Assembly (NCBI GenBank): GCA_964602525.1
Contig: CAZRSA010000002.1
Location: 1-64,000, forward strand
Reading direction: 5' to 3'
Origin: Lentisalinibacter sp964602525
Lineage (GTDB): Bacteria > Pseudomonadota > Gammaproteobacteria > Steroidobacterales > Woeseiaceae
DNA: 64,000 nt
The position numbers and the translations under genes were made by a program. The notes below the pieces were generated by a model. The model saw only the letters and a program-made list of their open reading frames with translations, was not told where the DNA came from and did no database searches. This document shows, in pieces, positions 1-13,593 of the stretch (its first letter is position 1; every line of letters starts with the position of its first letter).

Positions 1-464
1 TCATCATCCGTTCGGCGGCGTCGCTGCCGGCCTACGGCCGCGAGTTCACCTACGCGCACTATATCCGGGTGGGGTCGCTGCCGAAGCTGGTCGCGCTGTC
101 CTCGGGCATCGCCGCGGTCACCGGCCTGGCCCAGATCGGCCCCGTGCGCCGCTGGCTCGGCGGGCTGAAACCACCGGGTTCCGGCCCGGACGAGGAGACC
201 CGCGCCAGCGGTTCCTTCCGGGTCACCTTCGTCGCCCACGGCGACGGGCGGCGTCTCGTCGGCGAGGTCTCCGGCGGCGAGCCGGGTTACGCAGAGACCT
301 CCCGCATGCTGGCCGAGGCCGCGCTCTGCCTGTCGCTGGACGCAGAGTCCCTGCCCGAGCGTTACGGCGTGCTGACCCCGGCGGAGGCGATGGGCGACGC
401 GCTGCTGGGGAGGCTGCGGGCCATCGGCATCCGCTTCGAGATTCTCTCCGACGAGCCCGAATAG
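1..464 (+). CDS. Saccharopine dehydrogenase-like / trans-acting enoyl reductase family protein, C-terminal part
   Basis: The 5' end lies outside the window; the reading frame is open from base 3 and ends at TAG 462-464. The visible 153 residues match the C-terminal end of the saccharopine dehydrogenase-like (trans-acting enoyl reductase) family, with the typical GEPGYAETSRMLAEAALCLS stretch and the GVLTPAEAMGDALLGRL ending. The N-terminal NAD(P)-binding Rossmann part is not visible, so cofactor use and substrate cannot be judged; relatives are mostly uncharacterised oxidoreductases and the name does not imply lysine metabolism. Its last 103 bases overlap the tail of the convergent zincin gene. 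Family confidence is fair, function open. Confidence 0.75.
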   Translation, partial: IIRSAASLPAYGREFTYAHYIRVGSLPKLVALSSGIAAVTGLAQIGPVRRWLGGLKPPGSGPDEETRASGSFRVTFVAHGDGRRLVGEVSGGEPGYAETSRMLAEAALCLSLDAESLPERYGVLTPAEAMGDALLGRLRAIGIRFEILSDEPE

Positions 465-1981
465 CCGGCCGCGGTCCCCGGCGGCAGGCTCAGCCCGGTA
501 AAGCTGGCACTGCGCGATAGCAGGTGCTCGAGTGCCTGCGCCACGGCCGTCTCGTCCGGTCCGCAGACGTAGTAGACGGTGGCCCGGGGGCTGCGCGGCT
601 GGCCGTAGACGAACGCGCCGACGCGCTCGGCCAGTCCCGCCATCAGCTCCAGCAGGTGCTCGTCGGCGAAGCCGCTCAGCCGCGGCAGGTCGGCGGCCCG
701 CACCAGCACGATGCCGGAGAGTTCCGGGTAGCGGCTGAGCGCCGTCGCCGGCAGCCCCGGTTCCCGGGTGACGTGGGTGAACAGCGAGAAGGTGGTCAGC
801 GCCGTGGCCGGCCGCCGGGCCAGTTCGGCAAGGTCGGGGTCGGTGGCAACCACGGCAGAGGAGACCAGCTGCAGTGCCAGGTCGTCCAGCCGGTCGCCCA
901 GCGCCGCCGCGGCGGTGTCGAGATAGGCCTGCGCGAAGACGGCAGCGAGCGGCCGGCCGTCCTCGAGGTGGCGGTCGAGCACCGGCACCAGGGCCTTGGC
1001 CAGCGTGTCCACGTAATAGTCGGCGTAGAAGGAATCCGGCAGCGCACGGTAGCGCCGGTACTCGCTGCCGGACTGCAGCCGCCGTTCCACGATACCGTTG
1101 CCGATGGCGCTGGCGACGGCCTCGTTGATGAGGTTGTAGGCGCGCAGGCTCCACGGCCGCTCGCTTGCCAGGAAGGCCCGCAGCAGGGCTTCGTGCCGCC
1201 GGCGCGGACTCAGGGCGTAGAGGTAGTGGACGAATTCGTGGACGATCACCCCGAGTCGGTCCGCCGGCGCCTCGCCGCGCCGGCTCTCCACGATGGCCTG
1301 GTTCTCGATCAGCGTGGCCCGCGAGGCACTCGCCCCCTCGGGCAGCGCCACGAGGTGCACCTCCAGATCGGCCACCTCGTCGAGCTGCAGGTCGAACACG
1401 GCGCCGACGCGGGCGAGCAGGGCGGCGAGATCGGCGCGCGCCGCGGTGCCCTGGTAGCCGGCGGCGAGGCGCGCGAGATCGTCGGCCGCGCCGTCCCGCC
1501 ACCAGGCTTCGAAGCGGGGCCGGAAATGTTCCGCGATGGCCACGGCCTCGCGGGCGTCACGGGGCCGCAGGAGCAGGCGCAGCCGCTCGCCGTAGTCGGC
1601 CAGGTCGTCGGCCTGCAGGCTGGCGAGACGGAGCTTCTCGCCGATGTTTATACCCCGGGACTGGAGATACGGGAAGGTGTAGGGGTAGGGCGTGTCCGGC
1701 GCCGGCGTCGTGAAGTCCGCGTACAGTCGGTAGCGCTCCTGCAGCCGGCGCCAGGCGGCGAGCCGGCGTTCGTCCCCGGCGCCCCGGTCGAGACGCTGCC
1801 AGAGTTCGTCGAATGCCTCCCGGGTGCAGCGGCGATAACCGCTCAGGCAGTCCAGGTGATAGACCAGGTTGGCCACCGGCGAGATGCGCACGCCGAAACC
1901 CGGCGCGGCGGCCGCCGGCGCCGCGGCTCCGATTACCAGCAGTGCTGCGGTCAGGATGCCGGCGGACCTGGTCACCCGCAC
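362..1981 (-). CDS. Secreted zincin-like metallopeptidase, uncharacterised
   Basis: A 539-residue protein with a clear signal peptide (basic MRVTR, hydrophobic AALLVIGAA, then an alanine-rich cleavage region near residue 26), so it is probably periplasmic. Near residue 250 it has HEFVHYL, an HExxH zinc motif typical of zincins, within VIVHEFVHYLYAL; a Glu-containing NEAVAS segment about 40 residues later could supply the third ligand. No named peptidase family is recognised. The GTG start follows directly on the TGA of the MerR-type gene (TGAGTG), pointing to translational coupling. The last 34 or so codons run antisense over the end of the gene at 1-464 and are low-complexity, so the natural C-terminus is less certain than the core. 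Confidence 0.7.
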   Translation of the reverse strand: MRVTRSAGILTAALLVIGAAAPAAAAPGFGVRISPVANLVYHLDCLSGYRRCTREAFDELWQRLDRGAGDERRLAAWRRLQERYRLYADFTTPAPDTPYPYTFPYLQSRGINIGEKLRLASLQADDLADYGERLRLLLRPRDAREAVAIAEHFRPRFEAWWRDGAADDLARLAAGYQGTAARADLAALLARVGAVFDLQLDEVADLEVHLVALPEGASASRATLIENQAIVESRRGEAPADRLGVIVHEFVHYLYALSPRRRHEALLRAFLASERPWSLRAYNLINEAVASAIGNGIVERRLQSGSEYRRYRALPDSFYADYYVDTLAKALVPVLDRHLEDGRPLAAVFAQAYLDTAAAALGDRLDDLALQLVSSAVVATDPDLAELARRPATALTTFSLFTHVTREPGLPATALSRYPELSGIVLVRAADLPRLSGFADEHLLELMAGLAERVGAFVYGQPRSPRATVYYVCGPDETAVAQALEHLLSRSASFTGLSLPPGTAAGYSGSSERISKRMPMARSLPSSASPIASAGVSTP

Positions 1982-2998
1982 TCAGTACTCCAGCTTCTCG
2001 ACCCGGGCCAGCGTGGCGAGCGACTCTTCCATGAGCGCGCGGGCCCGTGCCGTCATCGCGTGCAGGTAGGCATGCAGCGCGGCATCCTCGGTGTTGCGGG
2101 ACTCGCACTGGTCGCTGTAGACCTCGAAGGCCGTCAGGCTCTGCACGAGATCGGCCAGATGGTGGGGGCATTCGCAGTCGACGTCCGTCCTGACCCCGGC
2201 CAGCGTGGCCAGCTGGCTGTCGTCGAAACGCCGCGGCGGCAGCTCCTCGGTAAGTACCGGCACCGCTCCTGCGTCGGCGGCCGTCCGCCGCTCCTCCGGG
2301 GCGGGCGCCGGGGCCGTATTGGCCGCCCCGGGGCCGCGCAGCAACGCGTCGACCAGGGTGAGCGCCGACGTGGGTGCCCGGAACAGTTCGAACTGGGCGG
2401 CGGCCAGCCGGTTCACGTCCTCGCCGCGGCCGAAGTTGTACAGCACCATGACGCGGCCGGCGCCGCAGAGGTCGCGCAGGTCGGCGATGCGCTCCGCCGT
2501 GCGGTCGTCCACCACCGGCACCTCGATCAGGAGCACGTCGGGGCGGAGCCGGCGGATGTCGGCGCGGAACCGCCGCGGGTCGCTCTCCAGGCTGATCAGT
2601 TCCACCTGCTCCGGCAGCACGCCGCTGCGGCCGAGGCCCTGCAGGGCGAAGCGGCCGAGTGCGGCCACCCGGATCGGCTGGTCGGCGCGGGCGAGCTGCA
2701 GGTCGTTGGCCTGGCGCACCACTTCGTCGCGGCGGGCGCGCAGCTGCTCGAGATCGAGATTGGCGATCTGGCCGATGGAGAATCCCCGGTCCACCAGGAT
2801 CTTCAGCAGACCCAGCTTCTCGACGTCCCGGCGCGAATAGACCCGGCGGCCGCTGTCCGTGCGCTCGGCGATCACCGCGCCGTAGCGCCGCTCCCAGATC
2901 CGCAGCGTATGCGTCGATATTCCGGTCAGCCGCGATACCGCGCCGATGGCGTAATCATTGCCGCTGCCGTTGCTGCGGCCCGCTTCTGTCTGTGCCAT
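1982..2998 (-). CDS. MerR-family transcriptional regulator with a CarH/LitR-like C-terminal architecture
   Basis: A 338-residue protein. Residues about 15-85 are a MerR winged helix (YAIGAVSRLTGISTHTLRIWERRYG, shown here only in part as ISTHTLRIWERRYG), followed by a helical middle and an alpha/beta domain that resembles the B12-binding fold of CarA/CarH/LitR regulators. The cobalamin motif DxHxxG is not seen, so if the fold is right it probably does not bind B12 as CarH does. ATG at 2996-2998 was chosen over an upstream ATG because family homology begins near here. A TATAAT sits about 35 bases upstream. The zincin gene starts immediately after its stop codon, so the two are likely co-transcribed. 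The signal sensed is unknown. Confidence 0.85.
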   Translation of the reverse strand: MAQTEAGRSNGSGNDYAIGAVSRLTGISTHTLRIWERRYGAVIAERTDSGRRVYSRRDVEKLGLLKILVDRGFSIGQIANLDLEQLRARRDEVVRQANDLQLARADQPIRVAALGRFALQGLGRSGVLPEQVELISLESDPRRFRADIRRLRPDVLLIEVPVVDDRTAERIADLRDLCGAGRVMVLYNFGRGEDVNRLAAAQFELFRAPTSALTLVDALLRGPGAANTAPAPAPEERRTAADAGAVPVLTEELPPRRFDDSQLATLAGVRTDVDCECPHHLADLVQSLTAFEVYSDQCESRNTEDAALHAYLHAMTARARALMEESLATLARVEKLEY

Positions 2999-3032
2999 GT
3001 CTCTCTCCCGTCTACTTTGTGTCGACGGGCAA

Positions 3033-3038
3033 ATTATA
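3033..3038 (-). promoter_or_regulatory. Candidate -10 element (TATAAT) of the MerR-type gene
   Basis: Read on the minus strand the bases spell a perfect TATAAT, 35 bases before the chosen ATG, inside TGTATAATTTG. No good -35 is found at 16-18 bases, which would suit a regulator-dependent or extended promoter. The position is plausible for autoregulation but this is inference. Confidence 0.45.
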
Positions 3039-3094
3039 CACATACTCGTCATTAATGCCACCGGCAGCGGCACACCTTCCGCTCAGAGTTCGGC

Positions 3095-8548
<5,454 letters not shown>

Positions 8549-8725
8549 GAGCTCCGGGTTCCGGGTGGCCGTGAGGGTCGGGCGGGACGCGAACACGGTG
8601 GCGTCCGGCCGGCCCGCTATGGTACCGCAACCCCGCTTGGACAGGAGCAGGACAAGCGGAGGCGCGACGGCCGGCGGTCGGCAGTGCCGCCTGCCCGGAC
8701 CGCGGCTTTCCTGTATAAAGTGCGC

Positions 8726-9352
8726 ATGGGTGCCTACAGGATCCGGCCGCAACCCCCCGGCAACAACAGCCTCATCCCCACGGTCATTTTCACACTCCTG
8801 GTGGCGAACGGTCTGGCCTTCGCCGCCCAGAACGCCTCGCGGGAGATGTTCGTGACGCTCCTCGGCGGCCTCGCACTGTGGCCGGCCGGCTCCGAGTACT
8901 TCGCGCCGTGGCAGATCGTCACCTATGGGTTCCTCCACGGCGACCTCATGCACCTGCTGTTCAACATGTTCATGCTTTGGATGTTCGGGCGCGACATCGA
9001 GCGGTTCTGGGGGCCGCGTTACTTCGCCATCTATTATTTCGTCTGCGTCGTGGGCGCGGGCATTCTGCAGCTGCTGGTAGCCATGTTCCAGTCGGAGGTC
9101 TACCCCACCATCGGCGCATCCGGCGGCGTCTTCGGCATCCTGCTCGCCTACGGCCTTATGTTCCCGAACCGCCAGATCCTGCTGCTGATCCCGCCGATAC
9201 CGATGAAGGCGAAGTACCTTGTCATTCTGTTCGGCATCCTGGAGCTCATGTACGGCGTCACCGGCATGCAGCCCGGTGTCGCCCACTTCGCCCACCTGGG
9301 CGGCATGCTGTTCGGATACCTGCTGATACAATACTGGCGCCGGCCGCGCTGA
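8726..9352 (+). CDS. Rhomboid-family intramembrane serine protease
   Basis: A 208-residue polytopic membrane protein with about six hydrophobic segments. The catalytic serine motif GASGGVFG lies near residue 133 and the catalytic histidine is in HFAHLGGMLFGY near residue 194, the Ser-His dyad of rhomboids. The conserved first part FLHGDLMHLLFNMFMLW is also present. Rhomboids cleave transmembrane segments of client proteins within the bilayer; the client is unknown. ATG 8726 was chosen; an in-frame GTG two codons upstream is possible. No clear Shine-Dalgarno is seen, and a TATAAA lies only about 12 bases before the ATG, so the 5' leader may be very short. It diverges from uvrA across 177 bases. 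Confidence 0.92.
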   Translation: MGAYRIRPQPPGNNSLIPTVIFTLLVANGLAFAAQNASREMFVTLLGGLALWPAGSEYFAPWQIVTYGFLHGDLMHLLFNMFMLWMFGRDIERFWGPRYFAIYYFVCVVGAGILQLLVAMFQSEVYPTIGASGGVFGILLAYGLMFPNRQILLLIPPIPMKAKYLVILFGILELMYGVTGMQPGVAHFAHLGGMLFGYLLIQYWRRPR

Positions 9353-9428
9353 GGCGGGGACAGCGGCGGGTGAAAGTCCTCTGCAGAACAGATGGTTACC
9401 GAACGCAACGTATTGACGGGAGCGATCG

Positions 9429-10046
9429 ATGGGAGAGATTCGGAAGGGTATCGTGAAGGCAGTGACCATGGCCGCCTGCGCCGTCGTCCTGGCGGCCTGC
9501 GGCGGCGAGGAGCCACCGCCGGTCGAGCAGCGGCAGGCCTCCGAGCCGGCCGAGACGCAGCAGCCCGCCGCGCGCCCGGCGGCCGGCAGCACGCTGCGGG
9601 CCATCGCCCGCATGGAGCCCAAGTCCGGCTCCTCGGTGAGCGGGGCGGTCGTTTTTACCGCCTTCGAGGGGCCGATGGTCATGGGCGGTGTGCTGGACGG
9701 CGGCGAGCCGGGCACGAACGCCATCCATATCCACGAGATCGGTGATTGCAGTGCGCCGGACGCGACCTCCGCCGGACCGCATTTCAACCCGGGCGGCGCA
9801 CCGCATGGCTCCCCGGACGATCCTGCCGGCGAGCGTCATGCCGGCGACCTCGGCAACATCACCTTCGACGAACACGGTCAGGCCCGCTTCGATCGGGTCC
9901 TGGGCGACGAGCTCACCTTCGAGGGCGAGACCGGCATCCTCGGCCGCGCCGTGATCGTGCATGCCCGGCCCGACGACTTCGAGACCCAGCCCACCGGGGC
10001 CGCGGGCCCGCGCATCGCCTGCGGAGTGATCGAGCTGCTGCAGTGA
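9429..10046 (+). CDS. sodC: Cu/Zn superoxide dismutase, lipoprotein form
   Basis: A 205-residue envelope protein with a lipoprotein signal peptide ending in LAAC, then a Pro/Glu/Gln-rich linker and a Cu/Zn-SOD domain from about residue 58. Metal ligands are visible: HIH (copper), GPHFNP (bridging His), PHGSP and RHAGDLGN (zinc His and Asp), and the last copper His in VIVHARPDD. The disulfide cysteines GDCS and RIACGV are present. The enzyme dismutates superoxide in the periplasm and would be anchored to a membrane here. GGGAG before the ATG serves as ribosome site. Its stop overlaps the GTG start of the next gene by two bases, so the two are translationally coupled. Confidence 0.95.
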   Translation: MGEIRKGIVKAVTMAACAVVLAACGGEEPPPVEQRQASEPAETQQPAARPAAGSTLRAIARMEPKSGSSVSGAVVFTAFEGPMVMGGVLDGGEPGTNAIHIHEIGDCSAPDATSAGPHFNPGGAPHGSPDDPAGERHAGDLGNITFDEHGQARFDRVLGDELTFEGETGILGRAVIVHARPDDFETQPTGAAGPRIACGVIELLQ

Positions 10047-10822
10047 TCCGCGCGCCGCAAGCCCTGGTGGGCGTGGCGGCCGCCTGCCTGGGCCTGCTGC
10101 CGGCATTGCCCGTCGCCGCGGCCGGCGACGAGACGCCGTCGGCGGAGGAGATCATTGCCGCCGCCTACGAGGCGAACGGCGGCGACACCTGGCGACGGCC
10201 GCAGACGCTCTACCTGGAGGGCTACGGCATCTTCTGGCCTGACGGTACGGAGGCGAGCCGTGTGGTGGCCGACCGCTACCGGATGTGGCGCGAGTATGCG
10301 CCCGAGAGCGCCGACGCCCACCTCGCCAACGGCAAGGTGCGCATCGACAGCTATGTGGGCGGGGAGACGATGTTCCAGATCGCCTTCGACGGCGAGACCG
10401 CCTACAACGCCGACGGCCCCATCCCGGGCGGGGCGGCGAGCCCCCAGTGGAAGAACTCCTTCGGCTTCGGGATCATCCGCTACGCCCTCGACGACGGTTT
10501 CACGCTGGAGCGCCTGCCCGACGACACCGTGGAAGGCCACGCCGCCTGGTTCGTGCGCGTGACCGACCCGGCAGGCTCGGAAACCATCTTCGGCATCGAC
10601 AAGGACGACTACGCGGTGCGCATGGTGGGCTTCGATACGCCGAAGGGCTGGCACCGGCGTCACTATTCCGACTTCGTCACCGGCGATGATACGGGGTGGC
10701 GCCAGCCGCGCCTGGTGCGTCTGTACTACGACGGCGTGAAGCAGAACGAGATCCACTGGCAGGTGTTCCGGGTGAACCAGCCGGTGGCGGACGAGGTGTT
10801 CGTGCTGCCGGGCGACGACTGA
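10043..10822 (+). CDS. Secreted protein of unknown function, possibly LolA-like fold
   Basis: A 259-residue protein starting at GTG 10043, which overlaps the TGA of sodC (GTGA). The first 25 or so residues are a signal peptide (hydrophobic ALVGVAAACLGLLPALPV, then alanines), predicting a periplasmic location. The mature part is rich in beta-type segments and aromatic residues, with YLEGYGIFWPDG and DRYRMWREY, and ends in DEVFVLPGDD; the pattern resembles LolA/LolB-like or outer-membrane-lipoprotein-sorting folds, but I do not recognise a defined family. Coupling to sodC suggests a shared envelope or oxidative-stress role, which is inference only. Confidence 0.75.
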   Translation: MIRAPQALVGVAAACLGLLPALPVAAAGDETPSAEEIIAAAYEANGGDTWRRPQTLYLEGYGIFWPDGTEASRVVADRYRMWREYAPESADAHLANGKVRIDSYVGGETMFQIAFDGETAYNADGPIPGGAASPQWKNSFGFGIIRYALDDGFTLERLPDDTVEGHAAWFVRVTDPAGSETIFGIDKDDYAVRMVGFDTPKGWHRRHYSDFVTGDDTGWRQPRLVRLYYDGVKQNEIHWQVFRVNQPVADEVFVLPGDD

Positions 10823-10837
10823 GGAGCCGGCCAGACC

Positions 10838-12208
10838 ATGGTCCGCCGCATCGCGCTGTACGCCGGGCCCCTCGCAGCCCTCGCCGTATTCCTCCTGCTG
10901 CAGTCGCGCGGCGCCTCCGCCGACGTGGCCTGGACTGCGGCCGTCACCACGCTCTGCGCTTTGTGGTGGATCTTCGAGCCCATCCCCATCCCCGCGACCT
11001 CGCTGGTGCCCATCGCCGTGTTCCCGCTGATCGGTGTGCTGACGCCTTCCCAGGTGGGCGAGGCTTACGGCAACCCGCTGATCCTGCTGCTGCTCGGCGG
11101 CTTCATCCTGTCCACGGCCATGGAGAAGAGCGGCGCCCACCGGCGCATCGCGCTCGGTATGGTGAGCGCCTTCGGCGGGCGCAGCGGCCGTCACCTGGTA
11201 TTCGGCTTCATGGCCGCTGCCGCCTTCCTGAGCATGTGGATCTCGAACACGGCCACCACGCTGATGCTGCTGCCCATCGTGCTGGCCGTGCTGGAGCGGG
11301 TGGAGGACAACCGGCTGAAGGTCAGCCTCCTGCTCGGCGTGGCCTATGCGGCCAGCGTGGGCGGCGTCGGCACGCCCATCGGCACGCCGCCGAACCTGAT
11401 CTTCATGGAGGTCTACCAGGAGAATACCGGCCGGGAGGTGACCTTCTTCGGCTGGATGAGCTGGGCGCTGCCGGTGGTGGCAGTCATGATCCCGCTGACC
11501 GCGCTGTGGCTGACCCGGGGCCTCGCCCCCGGCCGGGCCATCGAGATGCCGCCGGTGGCGGCCTGGCGCACCGAGGAGGTGCGCACGCTCACCGTGTTCG
11601 CCATTACGGCGGTGCTGTGGATGACCCGCCGCGAGCCCTTCGGCGGCTGGAGCGCCTGGCTCGATCTGCCGAGTGCCAACGACGCCAGCGTCGCCCTGCT
11701 GGCCGTGGTGGCGATGTTCCTGGTGCCGAACGGCCGCGGCGGGCGGCTGCTCGACTGGGAGACCGCCGTGCGCATTCCCTGGGGCATCCTGATCCTGTTC
11801 GGTGCCGGCATCACCATCGCAAAGGCGTTCGTGAGCTCGGGACTCAGCACCTCGCTGGGCGAGATGGTGGCCGGCCTCGACGCGCTGCCGGTGGTCCTGA
11901 TGATTCTCCTGACCTGCCTGACCGTGACCTTGCTCACCGAGGTCACCAGCAACACGGCCACCACCACCCTGCTCATGCCCATCCTCGCGGCTGCCGCAAC
12001 CACCGCGGGCTTCGACCACCGGCTCATCATGGTGCCGGCGGCCATGAGCGCGAGCTTCGCCTTCATGCTGCCCGTGGCCACCGGACCGAACGCGGTGATA
12101 TTCAGTTCCGGCGAGCTGGCCGTGAAGCAGATGGCCCGGGAAGGCTTCGCCCTGAACCTGGTCGGCGCCGCAGTCATCACCACGGGCTGTTACCTGCTGT
12201 TCGCCTGA
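10838..12208 (+). CDS. SLC13/DASS-family anion:sodium symporter
   Basis: A 456-residue membrane protein with about eleven to twelve hydrophobic segments. Two SNT motifs characteristic of the divalent anion:Na+ symporter family (ISNTATTLML near residue 135 and TSNTATTTLL near residue 372) form the paired substrate/sodium sites, and PIPIPATSLVPIAVFPL is also family-typical. Likely substrates are dicarboxylates or sulfate; the sequence does not decide between them. It starts 15 bases after the preceding secreted-protein gene and may be in the same transcript. Confidence 0.88.
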   Translation: MVRRIALYAGPLAALAVFLLLQSRGASADVAWTAAVTTLCALWWIFEPIPIPATSLVPIAVFPLIGVLTPSQVGEAYGNPLILLLLGGFILSTAMEKSGAHRRIALGMVSAFGGRSGRHLVFGFMAAAAFLSMWISNTATTLMLLPIVLAVLERVEDNRLKVSLLLGVAYAASVGGVGTPIGTPPNLIFMEVYQENTGREVTFFGWMSWALPVVAVMIPLTALWLTRGLAPGRAIEMPPVAAWRTEEVRTLTVFAITAVLWMTRREPFGGWSAWLDLPSANDASVALLAVVAMFLVPNGRGGRLLDWETAVRIPWGILILFGAGITIAKAFVSSGLSTSLGEMVAGLDALPVVLMILLTCLTVTLLTEVTSNTATTTLLMPILAAAATTAGFDHRLIMVPAAMSASFAFMLPVATGPNAVIFSSGELAVKQMAREGFALNLVGAAVITTGCYLLFA

Positions 12209-12293
12209 ACTCTTGCCCGATTGCGGCATGTCCCGGCTCGCCGCTGCCGGGTGCCTGGGTTACCCTCGAAGCAGGCATATGGATCGGTAATCC

Positions 12294-13562
12294 ATGGATT
12301 TCGGCATATTCGAACCGCTGGCGATCGCGCTCGGGCTGGGTCTGCTGGTCGGCACCCAGCGCGAGCATGACGAGGAACACCGGCGCATCGCCGGCGTGCG
12401 AACCTTCTCCCTCATCACGCTGGTGGGGGCCGTCTGCGGGATACTGGCGGGCGAGTACGGCGGCTGGGTGATCGCAGGCGGCCTGCTGGGCATCACCGCA
12501 CTGTTCGTCCTCGCCAACGTCTTACGGGCGCGGGGTGAGGAGGGTAACGTGAGCCACGTGGGCCTCACGACCGAGGTTGCGGGCCTGCTCATGTTCGGCG
12601 TGGGCGCGCTGCTCACCAGCGGCATCCAGGCGCCGGCCGTGGCGCTGGCCGGCGTGGTTGCCGTCCTGCTGCAGTGGAAGGCCAAGCTGCACGGGCTGAT
12701 CGGTGCCATCGGCGAGCGGGAGTTCGCTGCCATGACCCAGTTCGTACTGGTCGCGCTGGTGATCCTGCCGGTGGTGCCGAATCAGACCATCGGCCCCTAC
12801 GACGTCCTGAACCCCTTCACCCTGTGGCTGATGGTGACGCTGATCGTCGGCATCAGCCTGGCGGCCTACCTGGCCTATCGCGTGCTGGGGGTGCGCGGCG
12901 GCTCCCTCGCCGGCGGCGTGCTCGGCGGACTCATTTCCAGCACGGCCACGACGGTGAGCTATGCCCGCCAGTGCGCCGGCAACCCGGCCGCCGCCCCGGC
13001 GGCCGCACTGGTGGTGTTGATCGCCTCCACCATCGTCTACGTGCGGGTGGGCATCGAGCTGGGTGCCGTCGCCCCGGACCTGCTGCGCCAGGGTGCGGCG
13101 CCGCTGGCCGTCATGATGGCTTTCATGGGGGTACTGTGTGTCGGTCTCCTGATGAAGATCGATTCGCGCAACGTGGAGCCCCCGAACCTGGAGAACCCGG
13201 CGCAGATGCGCACGGCGATCGTGTTCGGCGTCCTCTACGCCGTAATCCTGCTGCTGGTGACGGCGGTGCGCGAGGAATTCGGTCAGGACTCGGCCATCTA
13301 CGGCGTCGCCATCGTCTCCGGGCTCACGGACGTGGACGCGCTGACGCTGTCCACCGCCGAGCTGTTCTCCCAGGGGCGGCTGTCCGGGGACGCGGCGTGG
13401 CGGGCGATCCTTATCGCGACCCTGTCCAACCTGGCCTTCAAGATCGGCGCGACGGCGGTGCTGGGCGGGCGCCGGCTGGCGGCCTATGCCCTGGCGACGA
13501 TGGGGGTGTCCATCGTGTTCGGCGTCGGCATCGTGGTGCTGTGGCCGGCGGCCACGGGCTAG
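12294..13562 (+). CDS. MgtC/SapB and DUF4010 domain membrane protein
   Basis: A 422-residue membrane protein. The first 140 residues resemble the MgtC/SapB domain (LGLLVGTQREHDEE, GVRTFSLITLVGA), and the rest matches DUF4010 with many hydrophobic helices and the conserved GGLISSTATTVSYAR and SGLTDVDALTLS segments. Members are predicted inner-membrane proteins of unknown function, sometimes linked with Mg2+ homeostasis or transport. It stands 85 bases downstream of the SLC13-like gene and 31 bases upstream of the GDPD gene, so a run of same-strand genes from sodC onward is possible. Confidence 0.88.
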   Translation: MDFGIFEPLAIALGLGLLVGTQREHDEEHRRIAGVRTFSLITLVGAVCGILAGEYGGWVIAGGLLGITALFVLANVLRARGEEGNVSHVGLTTEVAGLLMFGVGALLTSGIQAPAVALAGVVAVLLQWKAKLHGLIGAIGEREFAAMTQFVLVALVILPVVPNQTIGPYDVLNPFTLWLMVTLIVGISLAAYLAYRVLGVRGGSLAGGVLGGLISSTATTVSYARQCAGNPAAAPAAALVVLIASTIVYVRVGIELGAVAPDLLRQGAAPLAVMMAFMGVLCVGLLMKIDSRNVEPPNLENPAQMRTAIVFGVLYAVILLLVTAVREEFGQDSAIYGVAIVSGLTDVDALTLSTAELFSQGRLSGDAAWRAILIATLSNLAFKIGATAVLGGRRLAAYALATMGVSIVFGVGIVVLWPAATG

Positions 13563-13593
13563 GCGGCCGGAACGCGATGCAGGCGGCGGCCCC

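Noticed and set aside
524..3055. An 843-residue plus-strand frame opposite the zincin and MerR genes.
   Set aside because: It is rich in Arg, Gly, Gln and Val without motifs, an antisense shadow of two well-supported genes.
8549..8725. SOS (LexA) box before uvrA.
   Set aside because: No CTGT-N8-ACAG is present in the divergent gap; the CTGTATAAAGTGCGCA stretch lacks the second half.
8549..9787. The uvrA frame stays open on the minus strand to 9787, giving a 2230-residue frame.
   Set aside because: UvrA homology begins at 8548 and the extra part is antisense to the rhomboid and sodC genes; open frames of this size are common in GC-rich DNA.
9878..12229. A 783-residue minus-strand frame rich in His, Gln and Gly.
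   Set aside because: It is the antisense of the secreted protein and SLC13-like genes and has no recognisable domain.
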